Shown here piece by piece: positions 24,519 to 32,987 of a stretch of DNA of 54,475 bases. Every line of letters begins with the position of its first letter. The first letter of the stretch is position 1. The DNA is from Myxococcales bacterium. Lineage in GTDB: Bacteria > Myxococcota_A > Polyangia > Polyangiales > Ga0077539. Position numbers and translations under genes: made by a program. The notes below the pieces were generated by a model. It made no database searches, was not told where the DNA came from, and worked only from the letters and a program-made list of their open reading frames with translations. The stretch spans positions 1-54,475 of the forward strand of contig JAUSAZ010000222.1 in NCBI GenBank assembly GCA_030652255.1. The letters run 5' to 3'.

Positions 24519-25688
24519 CTACGGCGCCGGCAGCGCCCGGGCCTCGTCTCGCAGCGACTCGAAGCGCGCCATCTGCACCAGCGCCGTCACGTCGCCGCCG
24601 CGCACCGCGAGGTCGCGCCCGCGGCGAGAGCGGGCCGCCAGCCTGCCCAGCGCCAGGGAGAGCTGCGCCGCGATGCGACCGCGCCCCTCGGCGTCGAGCG
24701 CCGCCCCGCTCGAACGCAGCCGGGTGATCGCGGCGTTGATGTCCGCCACGTCCGCGGCGCCCGCGCGGGAGAGCACCCCGATGGCCACCACGTTGGGCCG
24801 CGGCGCCGCCGCCCAGCGCTGCAGCGCCGTCCGTCCGGTCGCCTCGTCGCGGGCGGCCGCGAGCGTCCGCGGGGCGGCAGCGGGCGCCCCGAGCGGGCTG
24901 AACAGCACCCGTTCCCCCGGGCGCAGTGCGCGGCTCGCCACCGGGCGCAGCACCGCGTCGAGCTCGCGGATCTCCACGTCGAGCAGCACCGGGTGATCGG
25001 GCGTCTGCCGGCGCAGCGCGGCGACCTGCGCGGGGGTGAGCCGCGTGGCCCGCGCGGGCGGCGCCGGGGGTGACGGCCAGACGGTGACCCCGTCGCCCGC
25101 CGCGGCGACGAAGGTGCTGCCGTCGTCGGCCACCGCGACGGTGCACCCGCCCGCGCGGACGATCACCCGCCCCGCGGGCGTGTCGACGCGCACCGCGTCG
25201 GCGGTGAGCGCGGGCACCTCGAGGGTCGCCACGCCCAGGCTCAGCACGAGCGCGGCGCCGTCGTGGCCGGCGGCCTCGGCCACGCTGTTACCCTGCAAGG
25301 TAATCCGACCGCCGGGATGCACCCCGAGGGTGACCTCGCCGCCCGGCCCGACGAGCAGCGCGTCGCCGGGGGCGATGGAGCGCCCCACCGCGGCCGCCCC
25401 GACGCCCGCGCCGGCGTCGCGCCCCGCGAGCCGCAGGGAGCTGTCGAGCGTGGCGCCGCCGGAGACCTGCACCACGGTCAGCAGGGCGACCTCCGGGAGG
25501 GCGACGGGCGTGGGCGTAGGCGTGGGCGTGGGCGTGGGCGTGGAGGGGTCGACGTGCAGCACCATGGAGGCGCCGTCGGTCGGAGCGGCGCTGCCGTGCC
25601 GCACGGCGCTGTCGCGCGGCGTGTTGCGCGGCGTGCATCCGAGGGCCAGCAGCATCATCAGGAGCCCGGGGGTGAGCGCGCTTCGCAT
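24519..25688 (-). CDS. FecR-like domain lipoprotein
   Basis: 389 aa. Signal peptide MRSALTPGLLMMLLALGC, then a Thr-Pro dipeptide tract and a beta-rich region. That region (about 75-200) resembles FecR/LysM-type peripheral domains: RSIAPGDALLVGPGGEVTLGVHPGGRITLQGNS, then VRVDTPAGRVIVRAGGCTVAV. A helical C-terminal half follows. FecR-type domains often sense or modulate in the periplasm, but no sigma factor or TonB receptor is adjacent, so the name describes fold only. The start is the ATG at 25688; the frame is open far upstream but that is the shadow of another gene. It is convergent with the FG-GAP gene (8-nt gap). Confidence 0.7.
   Translation of the reverse strand: MRSALTPGLLMMLLALGCTPRNTPRDSAVRHGSAAPTDGASMVLHVDPSTPTPTPTPTPTPVALPEVALLTVVQVSGGATLDSSLRLAGRDAGAGVGAAAVGRSIAPGDALLVGPGGEVTLGVHPGGRITLQGNSVAEAAGHDGAALVLSLGVATLEVPALTADAVRVDTPAGRVIVRAGGCTVAVADDGSTFVAAAGDGVTVWPSPPAPPARATRLTPAQVAALRRQTPDHPVLLDVEIRELDAVLRPVASRALRPGERVLFSPLGAPAAAPRTLAAARDEATGRTALQRWAAAPRPNVVAIGVLSRAGAADVADINAAITRLRSSGAALDAEGRGRIAAQLSLALGRLAARSRRGRDLAVRGGDVTALVQMARFESLRDEARALPAP
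25507..25543 (-). repeat. 6-bp microsatellite encoding Thr-Pro repeats
   Basis: GTGGGC is repeated about six times, with one GTAGGC variant. On the coding strand it gives the (TP)n tract of the FecR-like lipoprotein. The period keeps the frame, so copy-number change would only lengthen or shorten the linker. Confidence 0.8.
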
Positions 25689-25771
25689 GGGAGGGGTGTC
25701 GGGCCCGGAGTTAACCCCAACGGGGTGTCGGAGGTCGAGCAACCGGCGGTCACGCGCCCGGCGCGATGCGT

Positions 25772-25777
25772 TACGCT
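25772..25777 (+). promoter_or_regulatory. -10-like TACGCT box
   Basis: TACGCT lies 13 nt before the ATG at 25791. Confidence 0.4.
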
Positions 25778-25790
25778 CGCGCACCCTCCG

Positions 25791-26786
25791 ATGCGCCAGG
25801 TCATCTGTCTCACGCTCCTGCTCGTCACCCCGCTGGCCGCCGCGCAGGAGGGCGCCTCCCCGCCGACGGGCGACGTCAACGCGGCGGCGGCGGCCTTCCA
25901 GGAGGGGCAGCGCCTGCAGCTGGCGCGCGAGCACGCCCGGGCCGCGGAGTTCTTCGAGATCGCCGACCAGGCGTCCCCCTCGCCCGCCGCGCTGCGCAGC
26001 GCCATCCGCAGCCACCAGGCCGCCGGCTACGCCACCCGCGCGGCCACCCTCGCCCTGCGCGCGCGCGACCGCGACGCGGCCGACCCGCAGAGCGCCCAGC
26101 TCGCCGCCGCGGTGCTCGCCGAGGCTGGCCCGCGGCTCACCCGCGTGCACGTCACCTGCTCCCCGGCGTGCGCCGTCACCGTCGACCGCCTCGCGGTCGT
26201 CGGCGGCGCGCAGGAGTCGCACACCTTCTTCGTCGAGCCCGGCGCCCGCGCGCTGGAGACCCGCTGGCCCGGCCGCGGCGTCCGCGCCCGCGCCCTCGAG
26301 TGTGTCGCCGGCCAGAGCGTCGAGCTCTCCCTCGACGCGCCGCCCCCGGAGGCGCCCGTCCCCGCAGCCCCGACGCCCGCGGTCACCCTCCCTCGGGCGC
26401 CCGTGATCGTGGTCGCCCCGCCGCCGCCCCCGCCGGTCGCCCGTTCCCCGGGGCGCCCGCTCCCGCCGGTGGTCTTCTGGGTGGGCCTCGCCGCCACGGC
26501 CGTGAGCGGCGGCGTGCTGCTGTGGTCGGGCCTCGACACGCTCTCCGCCCGCGACGCCTATGTCCAGCGCCCCAGCGAGGCGGGCTACCTCGACGGCGCC
26601 GGGCGGGAGACCCGCACCGACGCGCTCATCGCCACCACCGCCGTGCTCGGCGTGGCCACCGCGGTGGTGGGTGCCCTCTTCACGGAGTGGTCGGGCCGCG
26701 GGGCGGAGCGCGCGGGACTGCGCGTCGCCCCGTCGTTCGGGCGGGTCGATGGTGGCGCCGGGGTCGGGGTGGTAGGGTCGTTCTAG
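25791..26786 (+). CDS. Exported TPR-type protein with two membrane segments
   Basis: 331 aa. Signal peptide MRQVICLTLLLVTPLAAAQ, then TPR-like helices (about 30-110: AAAFQEGQRLQLAREHARAAEFFE), a small beta domain with two Cys (CSPACAV), a Pro-rich linker and two hydrophobic segments (VVFWVGLAATAVSGGVLLWSG; TTAVLGVATAVVGALF). The layout matches the gene at 21651. It may partner the kinase gene that begins 28 nt downstream. Its specific function is unknown. Confidence 0.75.
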   Translation: MRQVICLTLLLVTPLAAAQEGASPPTGDVNAAAAAFQEGQRLQLAREHARAAEFFEIADQASPSPAALRSAIRSHQAAGYATRAATLALRARDRDAADPQSAQLAAAVLAEAGPRLTRVHVTCSPACAVTVDRLAVVGGAQESHTFFVEPGARALETRWPGRGVRARALECVAGQSVELSLDAPPPEAPVPAAPTPAVTLPRAPVIVVAPPPPPPVARSPGRPLPPVVFWVGLAATAVSGGVLLWSGLDTLSARDAYVQRPSEAGYLDGAGRETRTDALIATTAVLGVATAVVGALFTEWSGRGAERAGLRVAPSFGRVDGGAGVGVVGSF

Positions 26787-26814
26787 CGGCCGCGCGGGCG
26801 CCGCACGAGAGGCC

Positions 26815-28377
26815 ATGAGCGAAGCAACAGCGACAGCCGAGCGGGAGATGCTCGACCGGTATGAGCTCATCGCCCCGCTGGCGCGCGGCGGCATGGGGAG
26901 CGTGCACCTGGCGCGGCTGCCCGGCGCGGGGGGCTTCCAGCGGCTGTACGCCATCAAGGTGATGCACCCGCACCTCGCGGAGGAGACCGAGTTCGTCGAC
27001 ATGCTCCTCGACGAGGCGCGCATCGCGGCGCGCATCCACCACCCCAACGCGGTGCCCATCGTCGACGTGTGCCACAGCCCGCGCGGCTTCTACCTCGTGA
27101 TGGACTACATCGACGGGGTCAACCTCTCGCGGCTGCTCACCGCGATGGAGTCGCTCCCGTGGCGCGAGCGCGCCCGCGTCGCCCTTCGGGTGATCGTCGA
27201 CGCCCTCGCGGGCCTGCACGCCGCGCACGACCTCAACGACGACGAGGGCACCCCCCTCGGCATCGTGCACCGCGACGTCTCCCCGCAGAACATCATGGTC
27301 GGCGCCGACGGCGTCGGGCGCATCACGGACTTCGGCATCGCGCTGGCGGCCTCGCGCATCGTCGCGTCGCGCCCGGGGCTCATCAAGGGCAAGCCGTCGT
27401 ACATGTCCCCGGAGCAGGTCTCGGCGGTGCCGGCCGACCGGCGCGCCGACGTGTTCGCGATGGGCATCGTGCTCTGGGAGGCGCTCACCCAGAAGCGGCT
27501 CTTCCACGCCGAGATGGAGGTCGGCGCGCTCATGCAGGTGATGGCCGCGGAGATCAAGGCCCCGAGCGCGGTCGCCCCGGAGGTTCCCCCGGCGCTCGAC
27601 GCGGTGTGCCTGAAGGCCCTGCAGCGCCCGGTGGGAGAGCGCTGGCAGAGCGCCCGCGAGCTGGCCGCCGCGCTGGAGTCCGCGGCCGCGGCCGAGGGGC
27701 TGCTCGCGAGCTCCCACGAGGTCGCCGACGTGATGCGCGTCGCGCTCAAGGACGAGTTCGCCGCGCGCCGGGCGGTCATCCGCGACCACGCGCGGGGCTC
27801 GGTCTCGGCCGGGCGCGGGCGCAACCCCAACTCCCCCGACGAGCTCGCCACCGGGCCGACGGCCTTCGTGCGCACGCCCGCGCGGATGAGCGACAGCCGC
27901 AGCATCCCCGCCATCGAGGTATCGTCGCAGGTCCGCGCCGCGCCGCCCCCCGCGGCCTCGTCGCCCGCCGCCGCTGCCGCCGCCGCGCCCCGCTCCCGCC
28001 CGGCCTGGGTGGTGCCCGTCGTCGGCCTCTCCGCCGCCTCGCTGGCGCTGGGCCTCGGCCTCGCCCTCGGCCGCTCCCCGGAGGCCCCGTCGCCCAACGT
28101 CGTCCGCCCCGCCGCGGCCACGCCCGCGCCCACCCCCGCGCCTGCGGTCATTCCCGCGCCCGCGCCCGTGCTCGCCCCGCCGGTCGCGGCTGCGCTCGTC
28201 GCCGCGCCCGCTCCGTCGGTCGTGGCCGACGCGTCCGTGGCGCCGCCGCCGGCCCTCGCGGCGCCGCCCGCCAGCCGCCCCGCCCGGCGCCCCGAGCGCC
28301 CCTCCGCCGCGCGGCCCACGCCCGCGCCGTCCCCGACACAGCCAGCGATCGAGCAGAACCCCTACCTCCGACGATGA
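26815..28377 (+). CDS. Serine/threonine protein kinase with single membrane segment
   Basis: 520 aa, Hanks-type kinase. The kinase domain (about 15-290) has a Gly-rich loop GGMGSV (25-30), ATP-lysine K48 (AIKVM), E67 in helix C, catalytic loop HRDVSPQNIM (D154), DFG (172-174) and activation-segment SYMSPEQ. All catalytic residues are intact. A linker leads to one transmembrane segment (WVVPVVGLSAASLALGLGLAL, about 400-420) and an extracytoplasmic Ala/Pro-rich tail with no sensor domain. The HRDVSPQN loop is common among Myxococcota kinases. The stop overlaps the next ORF (ATGA), so the following lipoprotein is co-translated and may be linked to its signalling. Confidence 0.95.
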   Translation: MSEATATAEREMLDRYELIAPLARGGMGSVHLARLPGAGGFQRLYAIKVMHPHLAEETEFVDMLLDEARIAARIHHPNAVPIVDVCHSPRGFYLVMDYIDGVNLSRLLTAMESLPWRERARVALRVIVDALAGLHAAHDLNDDEGTPLGIVHRDVSPQNIMVGADGVGRITDFGIALAASRIVASRPGLIKGKPSYMSPEQVSAVPADRRADVFAMGIVLWEALTQKRLFHAEMEVGALMQVMAAEIKAPSAVAPEVPPALDAVCLKALQRPVGERWQSARELAAALESAAAAEGLLASSHEVADVMRVALKDEFAARRAVIRDHARGSVSAGRGRNPNSPDELATGPTAFVRTPARMSDSRSIPAIEVSSQVRAAPPPAASSPAAAAAAAPRSRPAWVVPVVGLSAASLALGLGLALGRSPEAPSPNVVRPAAATPAPTPAPAVIPAPAPVLAPPVAAALVAAPAPSVVADASVAPPPALAAPPASRPARRPERPSAARPTPAPSPTQPAIEQNPYLRR

Positions 28378-29432
28378 CCACCACCGCACGCATCCACCAT
28401 GGTCGACGGCTCCGCGTGGCGCTCCTCGGGGCGCTCGCGCTCGGCGGCTGCGTGGTGTTCGACCCGTCGCTCTACCAGCAGGACACCGCGGGCATCACCC
28501 TGGCCGACCGCTGCGAAAACGCCGCGAGCATCCCGACGATCCAGCCCGAGCTCCAGCGCCTGGTGCAGGTCGACACCACGGGCCTCGGCGATCAGTACCG
28601 GGAGTTCGCTGCGTGCACGGGCAACGACCTGCCGGGCAACGAGGGCTTCTTCGCGGTCACGATGCACCCCGGCGAGACCTGGCACTTCCACGTCGACCCG
28701 GTGACCCCCGACTCCGACCCGGCGATCTACGTGCTGCCCGTGTGCACCACGCTGCAGTGCTCGACCGCGGGCGCCTCGGACCTCTGCGGCCCCGGTCGCA
28801 GCGAGCACTTCTCCTTCCGCCCGGTGACCGACGGGGTGCACCTCATCGGCATCGACAGCAAGGTGCGCGGCGGCGCGGCGTACGCCGTCACCGTGGTGCG
28901 CCCGGTCTGCGGCAACGGCACCATCGAGCACGGCGAGCCCTGCGACGACGCGCTGCCGCAGGCCGAGGTGACCTGCGAGCGCTGCCACAAGGTGCTCACG
29001 CGCGCGATGGCCACGGAGGTGGGCGTGGCCAACGACGACTACGTCAACGCCATGGTGCTCCGCCCGGCGGGCGGCGCGCCGCTGCAGTCCTTCGCGGTGC
29101 AGGGCACCGTCGGCGGCTGCGACCTGGACATGTTCAGCTTCGACGCGGCCGAGGGCGACGCCATCACCGCGCGGCTGACGCCCCTCAACGGCGCCACCTG
29201 CCCGGCGGGCCTCTCGCTCTCGCTCCAGCGCTCGGACATCGCGGTGCCGCCCGCGCACACCGACGTCCCGGCGCCGGTCTCCGAGGCCATGGTGACGATG
29301 ACCGACGGGTGCCCGTCGGTCACGCTGCCGAGGGCGGCGCGGGCGTCGACGTGGTTTCTCCAGGTGACGGTGCGGCCGGCGCCGGCGACGGAGTTTCCCT
29401 ACGCGCTCACCGTCGACGCGCGGCGGCCGTAG
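28374..29432 (+). CDS. Lipoprotein with DUF4215-type Cys-rich motif, coupled to the kinase
   Basis: 352 aa. Signal peptide with lipobox LGGC, then a beta-rich region (about 50-175) and a Cys motif VCGNGTIEHGEPCDD...CERCH that matches the DUF4215/myxococcal Cys-rich repeat. A second beta-sandwich-like domain follows (VGGCDLDMFSFDAAEGDAITARL), as seen in bacterial pre-peptidase-type domains. It would sit on the envelope, facing the periplasm or outside. It overlaps the kinase gene by 4 nt, so it is a candidate sensor or target for that kinase; this is inference. Confidence 0.8.
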   Translation: MTTTARIHHGRRLRVALLGALALGGCVVFDPSLYQQDTAGITLADRCENAASIPTIQPELQRLVQVDTTGLGDQYREFAACTGNDLPGNEGFFAVTMHPGETWHFHVDPVTPDSDPAIYVLPVCTTLQCSTAGASDLCGPGRSEHFSFRPVTDGVHLIGIDSKVRGGAAYAVTVVRPVCGNGTIEHGEPCDDALPQAEVTCERCHKVLTRAMATEVGVANDDYVNAMVLRPAGGAPLQSFAVQGTVGGCDLDMFSFDAAEGDAITARLTPLNGATCPAGLSLSLQRSDIAVPPAHTDVPAPVSEAMVTMTDGCPSVTLPRAARASTWFLQVTVRPAPATEFPYALTVDARRP

Positions 29433-29439
29433 CGGCGCG

Positions 29440-29865
29440 TCAGCCCGTGCGCAGGCCCGCGACGCGCGCCTCCCGCGTCGGGTCGGGCGGCGGCAGCGCG
29501 ACCGTGAGCGCCTCGATCTCCGGCAGCGCGCGGCGCACCAGCGCGCTCACCTCCGCGGCGACGAAGGGTGTCTCGAAGAGCAGCACCACCATGTAGACCC
29601 CGGCGAAGGACTCCGCCGCGGCGAAGGGCGGCTCGACGCTGCGCATCAGGTGGAGGTGCCCGCCCTTGCGCAGCGGGTGATCGCGCGTCGCCGCGACCAC
29701 CAGCGGGACCACCTCGTCGACCAGCGTCGACCAGTCGTCGGGCAGCGGCGTCGAGGCGCCGTAGGCCTGCGCCGTCGTGTCGAGCACGAAGGCGCACGAC
29801 GCGCCGCACTGCGCGGTGAGGGTGGTCAGACGCTGGTCGAGTTCCTGGCGGTGGTGTGCTGTCAC
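29440..29865 (-). CDS. Small cytosolic protein, possibly roadblock/LC7-like
   Basis: 141 aa. The alternating helix/strand pattern (LTTLTAQCGASCAFVLDTTAQAYGAS ... GGHLHLMRSVEPPFAAAESFAGVYMVVLLFE) resembles the roadblock/LC7 fold of GTPase-associated regulators in myxobacteria. The match is structural impression only, and no GTPase gene is adjacent. It is convergent with the kinase-lipoprotein pair. Confidence 0.55.
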   Translation of the reverse strand: MTAHHRQELDQRLTTLTAQCGASCAFVLDTTAQAYGASTPLPDDWSTLVDEVVPLVVAATRDHPLRKGGHLHLMRSVEPPFAAAESFAGVYMVVLLFETPFVAAEVSALVRRALPEIEALTVALPPPDPTREARVAGLRTG

Positions 29866-29916
29866 CCCTCGATCGTTGCGCCGCCGCGCGCCGGTGGCAA
29901 CACCCCTCGCGGTCTC

Positions 29917-30315
29917 TCAGTCGCCCCGCACGATGCGCCCCGCGCCGCGGCCCTTCAGCCAGTCGGCCACGCGGTCGGCGATGTCGCCCTGCACCGCGAC
30001 GGCGCCCTCCTCGCGCTGCGCCGCCGTGCCCAGGGCCTTGCGCAGCTCCTTCGCGAGGGCGTCGAGCGCGGCGCCGTCCGCCCCGTCGGCGCACTGCACC
30101 AGCGTGACCGTCTTGCCACCGCGGCCCTTGCGCTCGCGCCGCACCACCACCCGCCGCGCCAGGAGCGCCGCCACCGGGTCGAGCACCGGGCTCGCCGCCG
30201 CCTCCGCGGGCTGCGCCGCGGGCGCCTCCCCGGGGGGCAGCGCGTCGCGCAGCGAGCTGAGCTTCGCGAAGGGGTTGCTTGCGGTCTTGGAGGGGGCTCG
30301 GGCCATGGCGCTCAC
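29917..30315 (-). CDS. SUI1/eIF1-family (YciH-like) protein
   Basis: 132 aa. The C-terminal ~80 residues match the SUI1 domain: RRERKGRGGKTVTLVQ, ALAKELRKALGTAAQ and the conserved VAVQGDIADRVADWLKGRGAGRI. The family includes eukaryotic eIF1 and bacterial YciH, which influence start-codon selection. The N-terminal ~50 residues are low-complexity. A GTG start at 30315 overlaps the upstream stop (GTGA), so the gene is translationally coupled to the propeller-like lipoprotein; an ATG at 30306 is the alternative. Confidence 0.88.
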   Translation of the reverse strand: MSAMARAPSKTASNPFAKLSSLRDALPPGEAPAAQPAEAAASPVLDPVAALLARRVVVRRERKGRGGKTVTLVQCADGADGAALDALAKELRKALGTAAQREEGAVAVQGDIADRVADWLKGRGAGRIVRGD

Positions 30316-31772
30316 ATCCCGTTGTCACAGCGGACGCCGTTGAGCACCTGGAAATACGCCACGAAGGCGGTGGTGCCGGAGAGGGTGTTCGAGCCGCCGA
30401 CCGCGAGGCCCTCGTGGCAGCCGGGGCGCCAGGCCACGTCGCGCAGCTCGGCGGAGGCCGGCTGGGTGAAGGGCATGCCCGTCAGCGCGAGGGACACGTC
30501 GGTGATGTCGCCGATGGCGTAGAGGTCGTGGCGGTACTCGTGGGCGCGGCCGTTGCCGCCGAAGGCCAGGGCCCGGGCGCCGTCGGACGAGAAGGCCACC
30601 CCGAAGGCGCCCGGCAGGAAGGGGGACGAGAAGCCCGCCGCCCACACGTTGGAGTGGTAGCGGTAGAGCCTGTTGGACGACGATCCGATCGCCAGCGCGC
30701 CGTCGCCCTGCGGGCGCCCCGCGATGCGGTGCACGTTGCCGATCACGCCCGCGCTCAGCAGCGACATGTACCGCGGCGTGGCGGAGTCGACCGCCGTCAC
30801 CGACAGGACCTGCGCCGTGCTGGTGCCGCACACCACCATGAGCGCCGGGTCGCCGAAGCCGTCGCGCACCCAGGCCACGTCGTTGCAGCCCGTGCGCGGG
30901 ACGATGCCGTAGCCCGACGGGGTGCCGGTGCGGGTGCCCTCGGCGTCGTAGCGCCAGAGGGTGATGGAGTTGGCCCCCGAGCCCAGGAGCACCCCGCGGC
31001 CCTCCGCGGACCAGCGGATCGCCTCGTAGGTGCCCGTCGACGAGGCCTCGGCGGTGCGCTCGGCGAGCAGCGAGCTGGCGTGGTCCCACACGAAGATGCG
31101 CCCGCGGGTGTTGGGGGAGGCGCCCGTGTTGCCGAGCAGCAGCGCGCGCGCGCCGCCGGGCGTGAAGGCCACCGCCCGCCACGAGACGCTCGAGCCCGCG
31201 GCCCCGACCTGCGTGACCGTCCGCGCCGTCGCGTCATAGCGGAACACCGTGTTGCTCGCCGACAGGATCAGCGCGTACCCGCCGCCCGGGTGCCACGCCG
31301 CCGCGACCGGCGAGACCAGGCCCTCTGGCCGGACGCCCGCGTACTCATACACCCCGATGGCCACCGGCCCGGTGGGGGAGCCTGCGTCCACCAGGCCCGC
31401 GTCGAGGCCCACGTCGAAGCCCGCGTCGAAGCCCGCGTCGAAGCCCGCGTCGAAGCCCGCGTCGAAGCCCGCGTCGAAGCCCGCGTCGAAGCCCGCGTCG
31501 AAGCCCGCGTCCACCGGGGGACCCCCGTGGTCGACGCTCACCGGGGTGTCGCCTGGCGCCGGGCGGTCGCTGCTCGGGGTCAGCTTCGCGCAGAGCCCGT
31601 TGGGGTTGCAGATCGCCCCTTCGGCGCAGTCGCGATCCAGGACGCAGTCGCGGACGCAGCGGTTCATCTCGCAGCGCGCGTTGTAGTCGCAGTCGGAGTT
31701 GAACGAGCACTCCACGTTGGCGCACGACGACGACAGCGCACCCACGAGCAGCGCAACGACGCTCCGACGCAT
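30312..31772 (-). CDS. Propeller-like lipoprotein with tandem GFDA linker
   Basis: 486 aa. A signal peptide (MRRSVVALLVGALSSSC) is followed by a short Cys-rich module with eight or more Cys (CSFNSDCDYNARCEMNRCVRDC) and an Asp-Ala-Gly-Phe tandem repeat. The remaining ~330 residues are beta-rich with WD40/propeller-like blades (AAAWHPGGGYALILSA, AVAFTPGGARALLLG, AIRWSAEGRGVLLGSG, VAFSSDGARALAFGG). It is probably an envelope-anchored beta-propeller. A TAGAGT box at 31791-31796 (minus strand) precedes it, and a GTG at 31784 is an alternative start. It is coupled to the SUI1 gene. Confidence 0.8.
   Translation of the reverse strand: MRRSVVALLVGALSSSCANVECSFNSDCDYNARCEMNRCVRDCVLDRDCAEGAICNPNGLCAKLTPSSDRPAPGDTPVSVDHGGPPVDAGFDAGFDAGFDAGFDAGFDAGFDAGFDAGFDVGLDAGLVDAGSPTGPVAIGVYEYAGVRPEGLVSPVAAAWHPGGGYALILSASNTVFRYDATARTVTQVGAAGSSVSWRAVAFTPGGARALLLGNTGASPNTRGRIFVWDHASSLLAERTAEASSTGTYEAIRWSAEGRGVLLGSGANSITLWRYDAEGTRTGTPSGYGIVPRTGCNDVAWVRDGFGDPALMVVCGTSTAQVLSVTAVDSATPRYMSLLSAGVIGNVHRIAGRPQGDGALAIGSSSNRLYRYHSNVWAAGFSSPFLPGAFGVAFSSDGARALAFGGNGRAHEYRHDLYAIGDITDVSLALTGMPFTQPASAELRDVAWRPGCHEGLAVGGSNTLSGTTAFVAYFQVLNGVRCDNGM
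31413..31511 (-). repeat. 12-bp tandem repeat encoding GFDA
   Basis: About eight nearly perfect copies of the unit GTCGAAGCCCGC (plus strand) encode (GFDA)n in the propeller-like lipoprotein. The unit identity is higher than in the other linkers of this window, which suggests recent expansion. Confidence 0.9.
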
Positions 31773-31868
31773 GGACACCAGCACCGCCGGACTCTACCCC
31801 AGCCGCGCCCCACCGAGCGACCGCGCCCCTCGTGCGCAGGGCTCTCCCCGTCCGCGCGATCCCGGGGC

Positions 31869-31874
31869 TATCGT
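31869..31874 (+). promoter_or_regulatory. -10-like TATCGT box
   Basis: TATCGT lies 9 nt before the ATG at 31884. Confidence 0.4.
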
Positions 31875-31883
31875 AGCTCCGTG

Positions 31884-32972
31884 ATGGCCACCGCCCTCCA
31901 CCGTGCGACCGCTGCGCTGCTGCTACCGCTCGCGCTCGCGTCGCCGGGGTGCCTCTCGTCGAGCTACCGGGTCACCTCCGACGAGCTCGCCCGCCTCGCG
32001 CGCGTCGCGCCGGAGCAGCGCTGGCAGACCGTGCGCGTCACCCAAGGGCTCCTGGACTCCGACCGGCCCCCCAGCAACGCACGCGCCCTCGGCGTCGGAC
32101 CGCCCCTGGTGGTGGTGCCCGACGTGTTCTGGTTTCACGGGCGGTCACGGGTGGTGCCGCGGGCGTGGCGCAGCAACCCGGGCGCGGTGCGACCGGGCGT
32201 CGGAGGAGGGAGCCGCTCCAGCGGTGGTGGTGGTGGCGGAAGCAGCGGTGGCGGTGGTGGCGGCGGTGGCGGCGCCGAGGTGGTGGCGGTGGTGGCCGTC
32301 GTGGTGGTCGCCGCGGCGGGGATCGTCTTCGTGCTCGCGGGCACCGAGGGCGCCCGCTACGACGGCTGGATCGGCGTGCCCCCGGACGAGACCGTCTACC
32401 TCGACAACGCCGACGGGTCGGTCACCGCGGTGCCGCTCTCCGCGCTCACCCCGGAGCTCGTCGACCAGGCGCTCGGCGCGTCGATCTACGAGGGCCGCTC
32501 GGAGCGCTACCTCCGCCTCGCGCGCGCCCCGCTCGACCGCGTGGGCTTCACGATACAGACCGGCGCCGTGGGCGCGATGCTCCCTCGCGTGGGGCGCGGA
32601 GGGCACGGCTTCGGCGCGGGAGGGAGGGCCTTCTTCGGGGGATACCCCGTGCGAGAGGCGGGCCTCGGCGCGAGCGCCGACATCGTCGCGGGCGCCGACG
32701 GGACGCTGCTCGCGTCGGTGGGGGCGGAGGTCCAGGTGATGCCGCTGCTCTGGGCCGGCGCGTACGCCGGGGCAGGGTGGTCGTGGCTCTCCCCGGGCGA
32801 GCCGGTTCCGCGCGCCCGCGGCTGGTATGTCCGTGCGGGTGCGCAGCTCGAGCTCCCGCTGACCACCCGCCTCGCGGCGAGCCTGCGCGCGGGCGTCACG
32901 CGCCTCGATCTCGACGCCGGCGCGGGCACCCAGTGGATGCCCGAGCTCTCCCTCGGGCTCTCGGTGTACTGA
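31884..32972 (+). CDS. Lipoprotein with Gly-rich region and C-terminal beta-barrel-like part
   Basis: 362 aa. Signal peptide with lipobox SPGC, a ~90-residue soluble part, then a Gly/Ser tract (about 110-132) immediately followed by a very hydrophobic helix (AEVVAVVAVVVVAAAGIVFVLAG). The C-terminal ~150 residues alternate hydrophobic and aromatic residues (GAMLPRVGRGGHGFGAGGRAFFGGYP, WAGAYAGAGWSWLSP) and resemble outer-membrane beta-strands. I do not recognise a family. The ATG at 31884 is favoured by the TATCGT box; GTG 31881 is possible. It is convergent with miaA. Confidence 0.75.
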   Translation: MATALHRATAALLLPLALASPGCLSSSYRVTSDELARLARVAPEQRWQTVRVTQGLLDSDRPPSNARALGVGPPLVVVPDVFWFHGRSRVVPRAWRSNPGAVRPGVGGGSRSSGGGGGGSSGGGGGGGGGAEVVAVVAVVVVAAAGIVFVLAGTEGARYDGWIGVPPDETVYLDNADGSVTAVPLSALTPELVDQALGASIYEGRSERYLRLARAPLDRVGFTIQTGAVGAMLPRVGRGGHGFGAGGRAFFGGYPVREAGLGASADIVAGADGTLLASVGAEVQVMPLLWAGAYAGAGWSWLSPGEPVPRARGWYVRAGAQLELPLTTRLAASLRAGVTRLDLDAGAGTQWMPELSLGLSVY

Positions 32973-32987
32973 GCCCGTCGGCCCCGC

